Part shown: positions 1-5,765 of the stretch, piece after piece | How the letters are laid out: every line of letters starts with the position of its first letter | How positions within the stretch are numbered: position 1 is the stretch's first letter | Assembly: GCA_937892345.1 (NCBI GenBank) | Contig: CALAGF010000337.1 | Span: 1-9,852 of the forward strand | DNA length: 9,852 nucleotides | From: an uncultured Rhodocyclaceae bacterium | Lineage (GTDB): Bacteria; Pseudomonadota; Gammaproteobacteria; Burkholderiales; Rhodocyclaceae | Direction: 5' to 3' | Notes under the pieces: model-generated | Database searches by the model: none | Told to the model about the DNA's origin: nothing | What the model saw: only the letters and a program-made list of their open reading frames with translations | Position numbers and translations under genes: made by a program

Positions 1-750
1 GTGAAGATGCCGGAAGGGTCGTCGCTGGCGCGCACCGACGCGGTGATCCGCAAAATGAGCGAAATCGGTATGAATACCGAAGGTGTGGATTATGCGGTCG
101 CCTTTCCAGGGCTTAATGCGCTGCAGTTTACTAACACGCCGAATACCGGGACGGTCTTTTTTGGCCTGAAACCGTTCGACCAGCGTAAACATTCTGCTGC
201 GCAAATTAATGCTGAGATCAACGCTAAAATCGCACAAATCCAGCAGGGCTTTGGGTTCTCCATATTGCCGCCACCGATTTTGGGGCTGGGTCAGGGGTCT
301 GGCTATTCGCTGTACATACAGGATCGCGCTGGCCTTGGCTATGGCGCGCTGCAAAGTGCGGTAAGCATGATGTCCGGCGCGATTATGCAGACGCCAGGGA
401 TGCATTTCCCCATTTCGACTTACCAGGCTAACGTTCCGCAGCTGGACGTGCAGGTCGATCGCGATAAGGCGAAAGCGCAGGGGGTATCGCTAACCGAGCT
501 ATTCGGTACGCTGCAGACCTATCTCGGCTCGTCTTATGTCAATGACTTTAACCAGTTCGGGCGTACCTGGCGCGTGATGGCGCAGGCCGACGGGCCATTC
601 CGCGAGCGTGTGGAAGATATTGCTAATTTGCGCACCCGTAATAATCAGGGCGAAATGGTGCCTATCGGCAGTATGGTGAATATCAGTACCACCTACGGGC
701 CGGATCCGGTGATCCGCTACAACGGTTATCCAGCGGCGGACCTGATTGGC
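1..750 (+). pseudogene. oqxB: Internal fragment of an OqxB-type RND multidrug efflux pump
   Basis: OqxB is the inner-membrane RND proton/drug antiporter of the OqxAB efflux pump, which exports quinoxalines, quinolones and other drugs together with the adaptor OqxA and an outer-membrane channel. The reading frame is open from base 1 and begins at an internal Val codon (VKMPEGSSLARTD), so the GTG there is not a true start. The ~250 residues correspond roughly to residues 565-815 of a ~1050-residue protein, by recall of the family. This is the second large periplasmic loop (porter and docking subdomains), so no membrane segments are expected or seen. Recognisable stretches are NALQFTNTPNTGTVFFGLKP, LGLGQGSGYSLYIQDR and GSSYVNDFNQFGRTWRVMAQ. 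The match stops after AADLIG at base 750, where OqxB would continue DADPRV. The frame instead runs into antisense IS66 sequence and stops at 982-984. No functional pump can come from this piece. Klebsiella/Enterobacter-type origin is likely. Confidence 0.93.
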
Positions 751-876
751 GTTAACGCTATTAGCCATCGCAATGCCGGCGACCGAGGCGCCTGGTTCGC
801 AGCACGCTTCAATCACCGCCTGTTTGAATTCCTCAGGATGATTTCGCCTGCGCCGGCCTGGCTTCTGGATTTCCAT
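745..876 (-). pseudogene. tnpA: IS66-family accessory protein TnpA, N-terminal fragment
   Basis: IS66 elements encode a small helix-turn-helix protein, TnpA, ahead of TnpB and the TnpC transposase. The fragment starts at ATG 876-874 with MEIQKPGRRRRNHPEEFKQ, continues with a typical VIEACCEPGASVAGIA segment (the recognition-helix region of this family) and reaches NSVNAN at about residue 44. Beyond that the frame enters antisense oqxB, giving QVRRWI, which by chance or by homology resembles the normal TnpA continuation NAN-x-(V/L)-RRW, and then unrelated residues to a stop at 499. An upstream in-frame GTG at 909 adds 11 residues but does not look like family sequence. Full-length TnpA is usually a little over 100 residues, so more than half is missing and the gene is non-functional. 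Confidence 0.8.
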
Positions 877-961
877 CGAAAGTGTCCACCATCGTTTATA
901 AGGGGACACGATCTTCGCGGTCTAACGCGTCAATTTACAGATGGGTTTGCCGGGCGCTTAC
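751..961 (-). mobile_element. Truncated IS66-family insertion sequence (left end only)
   Basis: Read on the minus strand, the element begins at 961 with GTAAGCGCCCGGCAAACCC, which fits the GTAAGCG-type terminal inverted repeat of IS66-family elements. About 85 bases of leader follow, then the start of the accessory gene tnpA at 876. The element is cut off at about 751 (or within 727-753), where it joins oqxB. tnpB, tnpC and the other terminal repeat are absent, so it cannot move by itself and no paired target-site duplication can be sought. The outer end abuts the left copy of the 44-bp inverted repeat exactly, suggesting that the element inserted into or beside that repeat. The specific IS name cannot be given from sequence alone. 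Confidence 0.8.
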
Positions 962-1004
962 GAACAACTGCCTCTTGCTACTAGCATGAGGCCGGAGCTC
1001 GGCC
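961..1004 (+). repeat. Left arm of a 44-bp inverted repeat
   Basis: This segment (starts CGAACAACTGCCTCTTGCT, ends GGAGCTCGGCC) is the reverse complement of 4235-4278 with a single mismatch (43 of 44). Base 961 can also be counted as the last base of the IS66 end, so the repeat proper may be 962-1004. Its inner end holds a small hairpin, GGCCG-GAGCT-CGGCC (990-1004), without a T-run. The two arms enclose the three-gene minus-strand operon. Homology stops at the inner GGCC. At the outer side the left arm is interrupted by the IS66 end, so the original repeat may have been longer. Confidence 0.92.
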
Positions 1005-1118
1005 TGTGCTGACGTTCAGGTGCCTGGCTGTTTAAGTCCGCAATCGCTCGTATAACTGCCCGTCAGGGTCGGGACGAATCATACACAAATGACCCGTCTG
1101 TCAACGCCATCCGGGCGA

Positions 1119-2027
1119 TCAAGCCAAGTAGTCGGTCCAGAGAACGGTCGAGGCCCGCTTGGGATCCACTCCTAACGAGACCAGCCGATCGTATTTTGTC
1201 GCCCGCTCCTGCTCCGAACGGCAGGCAATATACCAACGGGCGGCAACAACGCTGGGGACCTTTAGCAACGCCAGAATGTAGGGAAGGTCCACATTTGACA
1301 AGGAATGCCCCAGCACATGCACGGCCTGGATTGCACCGAGTTGATCGAAGAACGGTTGATTTTCGCGGATCAATTGCTCAGAGGGCTTGAACGTTCTGGA
1401 GAAATATTCGTCCAGGATTCCATTTGCCTCCATCAACCGTGTGTCAAGGTCCTCAATATCGGGCCGGTCGTTGAGGGAGCGGCGCTGCGCCGGATTCCAC
1501 GCATGCCCCAATATCAACTCGCTGTCCTGCAGCCTGGCCTCGCCGTGGATGTGCAACACATGCGCGTAGGGTACAGCGTAGAGGTCTCCAAGCGTCGAGG
1601 TGTAATTGAAGGTCAGGAAAGCAGCGTTTGCATCGATGCCATTCAGGCGTTTCGTCGCTATAGCAGGCGTTGGAATCTCCAGGGACCGTATCCATTCGCC
1701 GAACCGAGCCGTGAGTTTGGTCGAGAGATGTTGAACGACCTGATCGACCTCGTACTGGAAATCGTGATGCCCAGCATCACTCCAGTCTTCGGCGCTGTAG
1801 GCCGGCATGAAGTGACCGAGATCATCAATAATGCTGTCCACGTCAACCTCGGCCAACGCGGATTCAAGATCGCTCCAGTCTTCGTCGGCTGGGAGATAGC
1901 TTTCGACGGCATGGAATAGGTCTCGGTCGCTCCGCCTCACATACTCCTTAAACTGGGCGTAGCTCGAAGGAATCCCATGCCATAGGTCGAATCCATTTCC
2001 GATGACGTAGAGCTTGGTGGGGTGCAT
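1119..2027 (-). CDS. AbiH-family abortive-infection-type protein
   Basis: This 302-residue protein matches the AbiH family (bacteriophage abortive infection AbiH, first known from a lactococcal plasmid), in which infected cells shut down before phage are released. Visible family motifs are GNGFD at 10-14 followed by LWHGIPSSY, FNYTSTL at 140-146, HIHG at 159-162, an ILGHAWN stretch at 172-178 and VLGHSLSNVD at 238-247. The glycine-rich N-terminal loop, the Asn in FNYT, the His in HIHG and the GHS...D motif are arranged much like those of SIR2-like NAD-binding proteins. A Rossmann-type nucleotide-binding fold is therefore plausible, but this is inference and no activity is shown. There is no signal peptide or membrane segment, so it should be cytoplasmic. 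It is the last gene of a three-gene minus-strand operon. Its ATG lies 7 bases after the stop of the preceding gene, with no strong Shine-Dalgarno sequence, which suggests translational coupling. The length is in the normal range and the gene looks intact. Confidence 0.88.
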   Translation of the reverse strand: MHPTKLYVIGNGFDLWHGIPSSYAQFKEYVRRSDRDLFHAVESYLPADEDWSDLESALAEVDVDSIIDDLGHFMPAYSAEDWSDAGHHDFQYEVDQVVQHLSTKLTARFGEWIRSLEIPTPAIATKRLNGIDANAAFLTFNYTSTLGDLYAVPYAHVLHIHGEARLQDSELILGHAWNPAQRRSLNDRPDIEDLDTRLMEANGILDEYFSRTFKPSEQLIRENQPFFDQLGAIQAVHVLGHSLSNVDLPYILALLKVPSVVAARWYIACRSEQERATKYDRLVSLGVDPKRASTVLWTDYLA

Positions 2028-2034
2028 TGGCGGC

Positions 2035-2886
2035 TTACTTTTTCTTGGAAAGTCGTTGGAATTGGATGGCGGCGAGCGTCACTGACACCTTCAGCGAGGA
2101 CTTGTATTCCGGGTAGCTGGAAACCGTGTCGCAGAAATAGTTGTGATATGCAGCAAGCCACGCGAACTTGGAAAATACAGAGGGAACTGCGGCATAGGTT
2201 TTCAGCGCGGATTCGATCTGCTTCTTGTGCAGACGAAGGGACTTGGCATCGAGGAACTCTCGATCATCGCCCTCAACAATGCATTCCGTCAGATAGTTCA
2301 GGAAATAGCGGCCATCAGGGCCTTTCAATACATCCCTGAGCTGGGGTGCAATCTCACCGGAGTAGTAGCTGATGTGCTTATCCACAAGTTTCATGGTGTT
2401 TTCGCACAGGACGACGACAGGATTGACGGCCACTTTGCTCTCAAGGCTGTATGCCTCCAGCAACGCTGCGCCGTACACGCTGTTCTCGTCCATGAACAAC
2501 AGGTCCACCGCTAGGCCACCTCGGATGAAAAAGCCTTTCAACGCCATCTGAAACTGATACTCGTTGATAGCCCACAAGATGAATCCGAACTCGGATTCCA
2601 TGTCGTCACTGAACCGAGGATGGGCAAGCACCACGTTATCAGTGAACGACTTGAAATAAAGCATCGAGTCGTCAGTGTCTTCCTTGAGTTGCGCGATGCT
2701 CTTGGCGAGAATTTGATGAAAACTCTCCAGCAATGTGTCCGCACTACCATCCTTGTAGCTAGCGCGAAGCCTTTCGGAGAAGCCCAGGACATCCAGAAAA
2801 GCGCAATAGGACAGCCGATGCACTGGCTTGCCTGCGAAGAAGTAGTCGGACTTCCCGTTGTTCTGCTTATGGGTTGATTTCATCAT
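2035..2886 (-). CDS. Divergent class III nucleotidyl-cyclase-like protein, function unknown
   Basis: I do not recognise a named family for this 283-residue protein. Its pattern fits a divergent class III adenylate/guanylate cyclase fold: AFLDVLGFS at 29-37 resembles the first strand carrying metal-binding Asp (D32); YFKSFTDNVVLA at 77-88 resembles the hairpin with the second Asp (D83); IRGGLAVD at 121-128 and YGAALLEAYSLES at 138-150 resemble the segment containing the helix that normally bears the transition-state Asn and Arg. At those two positions the sequence appears to have Leu143 and Ser147, so ordinary cyclase chemistry is doubtful. The C-terminal ~110 residues (including LTECIVEGDDREFLD and KFAWLAAYHNYFCD) look helical and are not assigned. 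It starts at tandem ATG codons (2886 or 2883), 19 bases after the DUF3800 stop, without a clear ribosome binding site. It could be a signalling enzyme, a nucleotide sensor or an inactive relative. Its place beside AbiH suggests a role in phage defence. Confidence 0.6.
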   Translation of the reverse strand: MMKSTHKQNNGKSDYFFAGKPVHRLSYCAFLDVLGFSERLRASYKDGSADTLLESFHQILAKSIAQLKEDTDDSMLYFKSFTDNVVLAHPRFSDDMESEFGFILWAINEYQFQMALKGFFIRGGLAVDLLFMDENSVYGAALLEAYSLESKVAVNPVVVLCENTMKLVDKHISYYSGEIAPQLRDVLKGPDGRYFLNYLTECIVEGDDREFLDAKSLRLHKKQIESALKTYAAVPSVFSKFAWLAAYHNYFCDTVSSYPEYKSSLKVSVTLAAIQFQRLSKKK

Positions 2887-2905
2887 CGAGTCAAAAGTAG
2901 CCGTT

Positions 2906-3964
2906 TCACGAGGTTTTCGTAGCGAAGTGCTTGGCGAAGTAGTCGATCATTTCTGCCGCCTGCGTCCCCTCGCGGAACTGCTTTTGTTCATCAAAGTCGA
3001 TCGACGGCACCAAGTGAATGAACTGGTCATACGCGTACAGCGACATTACGGCCTGTGGGTCCAGCAGCGGGGAGCGTAGGCCAGTCAGTCCGTTGGCTGC
3101 CTCGATGGCGGCGCCGATCATGACGTCGGCAATCTGCACAGCTGGATTGGTCTTCGAATCGACCTGGGTCACAGACGACAACTTGAGCGGAAAACGGATG
3201 CCCGCGATCTGCGTCTGCCTGAATTCGACCTCATCCTGATGGTCGATGTAGCGCTGCAGTAGCTCGTGGTATGTGAGCAGGTTCTTCGACTGGTCGTGCT
3301 TGACCCAGTACGGGGCTGCGGCCATAACCTCCATCCGGGAGATCAGCGACTCGAGCACCACCATCGCGGCGTCGGTCGAGACGCCCGGCGTAGCGATCGC
3401 GGATAGGCATTCGGGCGAGCCCTGTGCAAGCGGCCCAAGCGCTTCGGGCAGTTCGCCCCAGTTGAGCATCCTGACCGCATTAACCAACGCATCCAGGGCT
3501 TGCGGAGTCTTTTCCTTGACCGCTCGCTGAAAGGCCATAAGCAGATCATCAAATGCCGTTTTGCCCAACAAGGTGGGGCCAACGCTGTACATCAGCGAAG
3601 CCAGGGTGTAGTTCTGTCCGTCCTGGTAGAAGTCATGGCCGCGCTCGTAGTAGAACGGTTCGACAGCGTAGTCCAGGAACATGAGAATTAGCAGAAATCG
3701 CTTGTCACAGACGTAGGTCACGCACTTGTGCTGAGACAGTACAGCGCGCTGCAAGTCCATCAGGGGCTGCCGGTAGCCCGGCCTGCGCGCGAGTGCGTGG
3801 TACTTGAGTTCGGGTGCCTGCAGCTTGGGGAAGTGCTCTTGGATCAGGCGCGCAGCCTCATCATTGCTGATGGCCACTGCGGCAGCGCCTTGGAACCGCT
3901 GCTCCTGGTTGAGCAGATCAAACCCGGTGTAACCGCTCTCGTCGATGTAAAAGCTCTCCATCAT
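2906..3964 (-). CDS. DUF3800 domain-containing protein (predicted RNase H-like fold)
   Basis: This 352-residue protein fits the DUF3800 family, thought to have an RNase H-like fold with acidic metal-binding residues and often found in defence islands and near mobile elements. Counted from ATG 3964, the signatures are FYIDESG with D8 and E9, ELKYHALARR starting at E52, HDQS with D224, and the C-terminal motif VDSKTNPAVQIADVMIGA with D269, Q277 and D280. The middle (about residues 110-220) is an insertion-like helical region with no motif I know. A nuclease activity is inferred from the fold and not seen. Three starts are possible (GTG 3967, ATG 3964, ATG 3961). A weak GGAT upstream fits the ATG starts better by spacing. 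It is the first gene of the minus-strand operon, followed 19 bases later by the cyclase-like gene. It faces the divergent intergenic region shared with the BREX operon, and no convincing promoter could be picked out. Confidence 0.85.
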   Translation of the reverse strand: MMESFYIDESGYTGFDLLNQEQRFQGAAAVAISNDEAARLIQEHFPKLQAPELKYHALARRPGYRQPLMDLQRAVLSQHKCVTYVCDKRFLLILMFLDYAVEPFYYERGHDFYQDGQNYTLASLMYSVGPTLLGKTAFDDLLMAFQRAVKEKTPQALDALVNAVRMLNWGELPEALGPLAQGSPECLSAIATPGVSTDAAMVVLESLISRMEVMAAAPYWVKHDQSKNLLTYHELLQRYIDHQDEVEFRQTQIAGIRFPLKLSSVTQVDSKTNPAVQIADVMIGAAIEAANGLTGLRSPLLDPQAVMSLYAYDQFIHLVPSIDFDEQKQFREGTQAAEMIDYFAKHFATKTS

Positions 3965-4234
3965 CACTTATCCAATTTACATACCCTTTGAGCTGGCAAA
4001 AATCCTTAGCTGCCACTCACAGCCGATAATAATGGCATGAATATGCTAACGGCAGAACCGTATTCATCAAAGGACGCATGGACATCGGCACGTTGATCAG
4101 CAATATGACTAAACTCTGGCCGCTTTTCATCTCAATGATGTTCTCAAGCCCCTCGTCAAAGGTTGGCGCCGGAGGAACGGCAGGTAACCAATGTATTGCT
4201 GACCGACAGGTGTTCGCCAGCGAATGGCCGGATT

Positions 4235-4278
4235 GGCCGAGCTCCGGCCTCATGCCAGTAGCAAGAGGCAGTTGTTCG
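4235..4278 (-). repeat. Right arm of a 44-bp inverted repeat
   Basis: This is the inverted partner of 961-1004, with one mismatch (CATGCCAGTAG here against CATGCTAGTAG in the left arm read on the minus strand). The GGCCGAGCTCCGGCC hairpin-like segment is again at the inner edge (4235-4249). The flanking bases outside this arm (GCCAAAACGGTCATTGG) have no partner at the left, where the IS66 end takes over. The repeat could mark the ends of an inserted cassette or be two copies of a dispersed intergenic repeat; sequence alone cannot separate these. Confidence 0.92.
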
Positions 4279-4364
4279 GCCAAAACGGTCATTGGCAACA
4301 TCTGTGTTATCGGTCAGGAATCCGCTGGTTAGCCGCCGTTCAGCCCGTGTGTTGTCGGTCACTG

Positions 4365-4387
4365 CATGGCTTGCCTGGTGAGCCATG
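4365..4387. promoter_or_regulatory. Hairpin / dyad, possible operator upstream of BREX
   Basis: CATGGCT (4365-4371) and AGCCATG (4381-4387) form a perfect 7-base dyad around a 9-base loop, about 180 bases before the brxA start. There is no T-run, so it is not an intrinsic terminator. It could be a regulator binding site or a leader hairpin. A dyad of this size can occur by chance. Confidence 0.22.
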
Positions 4388-4565
4388 GCGACGCGAAACT
4401 GATGCAAAAATCAGACTCATTTTTCTGACGGGCCAGGCACGGTTACAGCAAGCCGGAATAATTACATTCGATTTGAGTGGGCTGATGGGCGAGGAGATGG
4501 CGACTCAAATACAATGTCAGCCTGACTTTATCCAATAATCATTAGAACGCCGTCGAAAGCCTCGC

Positions 4566-5162
4566 TTGAGTATCTACAACGCCGAAATCTCTGCTGGATC
4601 GCTGATGTTGCCGGAAAGCCGTCGCGTTGCCCGGCTGCTGCTGACCCATCCGACGAAGGAGCAGTGGTTCGAAGCCCTCAAGCTGGACAATATTCTGCAA
4701 AAGAAATCCCCGGCCACGGCAAAACGTCAGGCGAGGTTGATCCGCAATCGGCTGGATACCCTCGAGGACAAGGCGTGGGCAATGGTCGCCGACGGGTCAC
4801 AGGAGGTTGCCACCCAGCTTTTGTTTGCGGCGGCGGTCAAACACAGCAGGGTGCTCGCTGACTTCCTTTCCGACGTCTATGCCGGCCACCTCCGTAGACT
4901 TGAGCAGCACATCACGCCGGCCAAGGACTGGGAGGCATTCTTCGCTGATTGTGTGCAACGCGATCCGGCAGTAGCCGAATTCAGTGCCACTACCCAGGCC
5001 AAGATGTTGCAGGTGATCCTTCGCGTCCTCGCCGAAGGCCGCTATATCGATTCGACCAAGACCCTGCGCCTGACACCGCCGCACCTGCATCCCGACGTCG
5101 TCGGCTACCTCAAGCGCCACAACGAGAATGCGGTGCTTTCCATCATGGACATGACCCGATGA
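4566..5162 (+). CDS. brxA: BREX core protein BrxA (DUF1819)
   Basis: BrxA is a small core subunit of BREX, the defence system that methylates host DNA and blocks replication of incoming phage DNA. The BrxA of another BREX locus has been shown to be a helical DNA-binding protein. The 198 residues match the family: N-terminal IYNAEISAGSLMLPESRRVA (3-22), a Lys/Arg-rich KRQARLIRNRL segment (53-63) suited to DNA contact, FAAAVKHSRVLADFLSDVY (87-105) and a C-terminal PDVVGYLKRHNEN (176-188). The start is TTG at 4566, because the upstream frame is open only to a TAA at 4536 and offers no ATG or GTG. A weak GAAAG (4555-4559) lies at suitable spacing. The stop overlaps the brxB ATG by four bases (ATGA), so the two are translationally coupled. 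It is the first gene of the plus-strand BREX operon. Confidence 0.93.
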   Translation: MSIYNAEISAGSLMLPESRRVARLLLTHPTKEQWFEALKLDNILQKKSPATAKRQARLIRNRLDTLEDKAWAMVADGSQEVATQLLFAAAVKHSRVLADFLSDVYAGHLRRLEQHITPAKDWEAFFADCVQRDPAVAEFSATTQAKMLQVILRVLAEGRYIDSTKTLRLTPPHLHPDVVGYLKRHNENAVLSIMDMTR

Positions 5163-5737
5163 GCCAAGACCTCAACGAGCGCCTCAATCAGATACTAAGC
5201 AAGCTGACTTCTAAGGATTTGCTCACCAACCAGGGGTTGGGCAATGAGATCGGCTTCTGGATCTTCGACTATCCACCCGAAGACGAACTGACTGTGCGAG
5301 GGTTCCTTCAGGATGTGATCCTGCCCGCCTTGGACAAGCACCAGCCGCCGCTCAAGGTCGCGTCGGTCAATCTCTTCGACCTGGTCATTGGTCTGCTTGA
5401 AGAGCGCAAGCTCCTCGACAAGGCGATCGAGATGCAGCGCACCCAGGGTGATGCCAAGACGCTCGAATCGCTGCGCCGGGTACTCAAGGAAGACAAGCTT
5501 GCCGAGCGGCTGGTGGCCCAGCACAACATCGCCGAACTCGATCTGTTGATCCTGTGGAACGTCGGCGCCGTCTATCCCATGCTTCGCACCCATACGCTCC
5601 TCTCGGCGCTGCATGCGCATATGAAGGACACGCCGCTGGTGATGTTCTACCCAGGCAAGTACGACGGCTATTCCTTGCGCCTCTTCAGCCGTCTGAAGGA
5701 CGACCATTACTACCGGGCATTCCGCCTCGTTTCCTGA
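5159..5737 (+). CDS. brxB: BREX core protein BrxB (DUF1788)
   Basis: BrxB is a conserved small subunit of BREX whose biochemical role is not well defined; loss of it commonly abolishes protection. The 192-residue product shows the family's most conserved stretches: GLGNEIGFWIFDYPPEDEL (26-44), ILWNVGAVYPMLRTHTLL (131-148) and PLVMFYPGKYDGYSLRLF (159-176), near the C-terminus as expected. The ATG at 5159 lies inside the brxA stop (ATGA overlap). The frame is open further upstream within brxA, but those residues are out-of-frame brxA sequence and not BrxB. No signal peptide or membrane segment is seen. It is followed after 28 bases by brxC. The gene is intact and of ordinary length. Confidence 0.94.
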   Translation: MSQDLNERLNQILSKLTSKDLLTNQGLGNEIGFWIFDYPPEDELTVRGFLQDVILPALDKHQPPLKVASVNLFDLVIGLLEERKLLDKAIEMQRTQGDAKTLESLRRVLKEDKLAERLVAQHNIAELDLLILWNVGAVYPMLRTHTLLSALHAHMKDTPLVMFYPGKYDGYSLRLFSRLKDDHYYRAFRLVS

Positions 5738-5765
5738 ATCCTCCCTCTCCTCGGAAAAACCAACA

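Larger units (their letters stand above)
3965..4565. other. Divergent intergenic region between the three-gene operon and BREX
   Basis: About 600 bases separate the two divergent operons. Short open frames occur on both strands but none has recognisable motifs, a good ribosome binding site or codon use like the neighbours, so I call no gene. The region holds the right arm of the 44-bp inverted repeat (4235-4278) and a hairpin with a 7-base stem (4365-4387). It must contain the promoters for both operons, unless the minus-strand unit came with its own promoter inside the repeat arm. A TACAAT -10-like hexamer lies at 4510-4515 before brxA, but no good -35 is found at the right distance. A BrxR-type WYL regulator gene, often found upstream of BREX, is not present here. 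Confidence 0.6.

Noticed and set aside
499..909. A 136-codon minus-strand frame read as a complete IS66 TnpA
   Set aside because: Only about 44 codons from 876 are TnpA; residues after NAN come from antisense oqxB, so it is a chimeric frame.
1..984. A 327-residue efflux protein starting at GTG 1
   Set aside because: The GTG is an internal Val codon of oqxB, and the last ~78 residues are antisense IS66 and repeat sequence. It is a fused fragment, not a gene with this start and end.
990..1004. The GGCCG-GAGCT-CGGCC hairpin as an intrinsic terminator for the AbiH operon
   Set aside because: The stem is only five base pairs and there is no T-run after it on the minus strand; it is better explained as part of the inverted repeat.
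4017..4407. Small open frames on both strands in the divergent intergenic region
   Set aside because: No known motif, no good ribosome binding site, several overlapping frames of similar length, and part of their coding is the 44-bp repeat itself (the same RTTASCY peptide appears at the left arm).
4411..4428. TCAGA...TCTGA dyad near the T-stretch upstream of brxA
   Set aside because: The stem of five pairs is too short and A/T-rich flanks make it likely by chance; not called as terminator or operator.
962..4565. CRISPR array, tRNA or rRNA genes in the window
   Set aside because: No regularly spaced direct repeats, no cloverleaf-like or rRNA-like stretches were seen in the non-coding parts.
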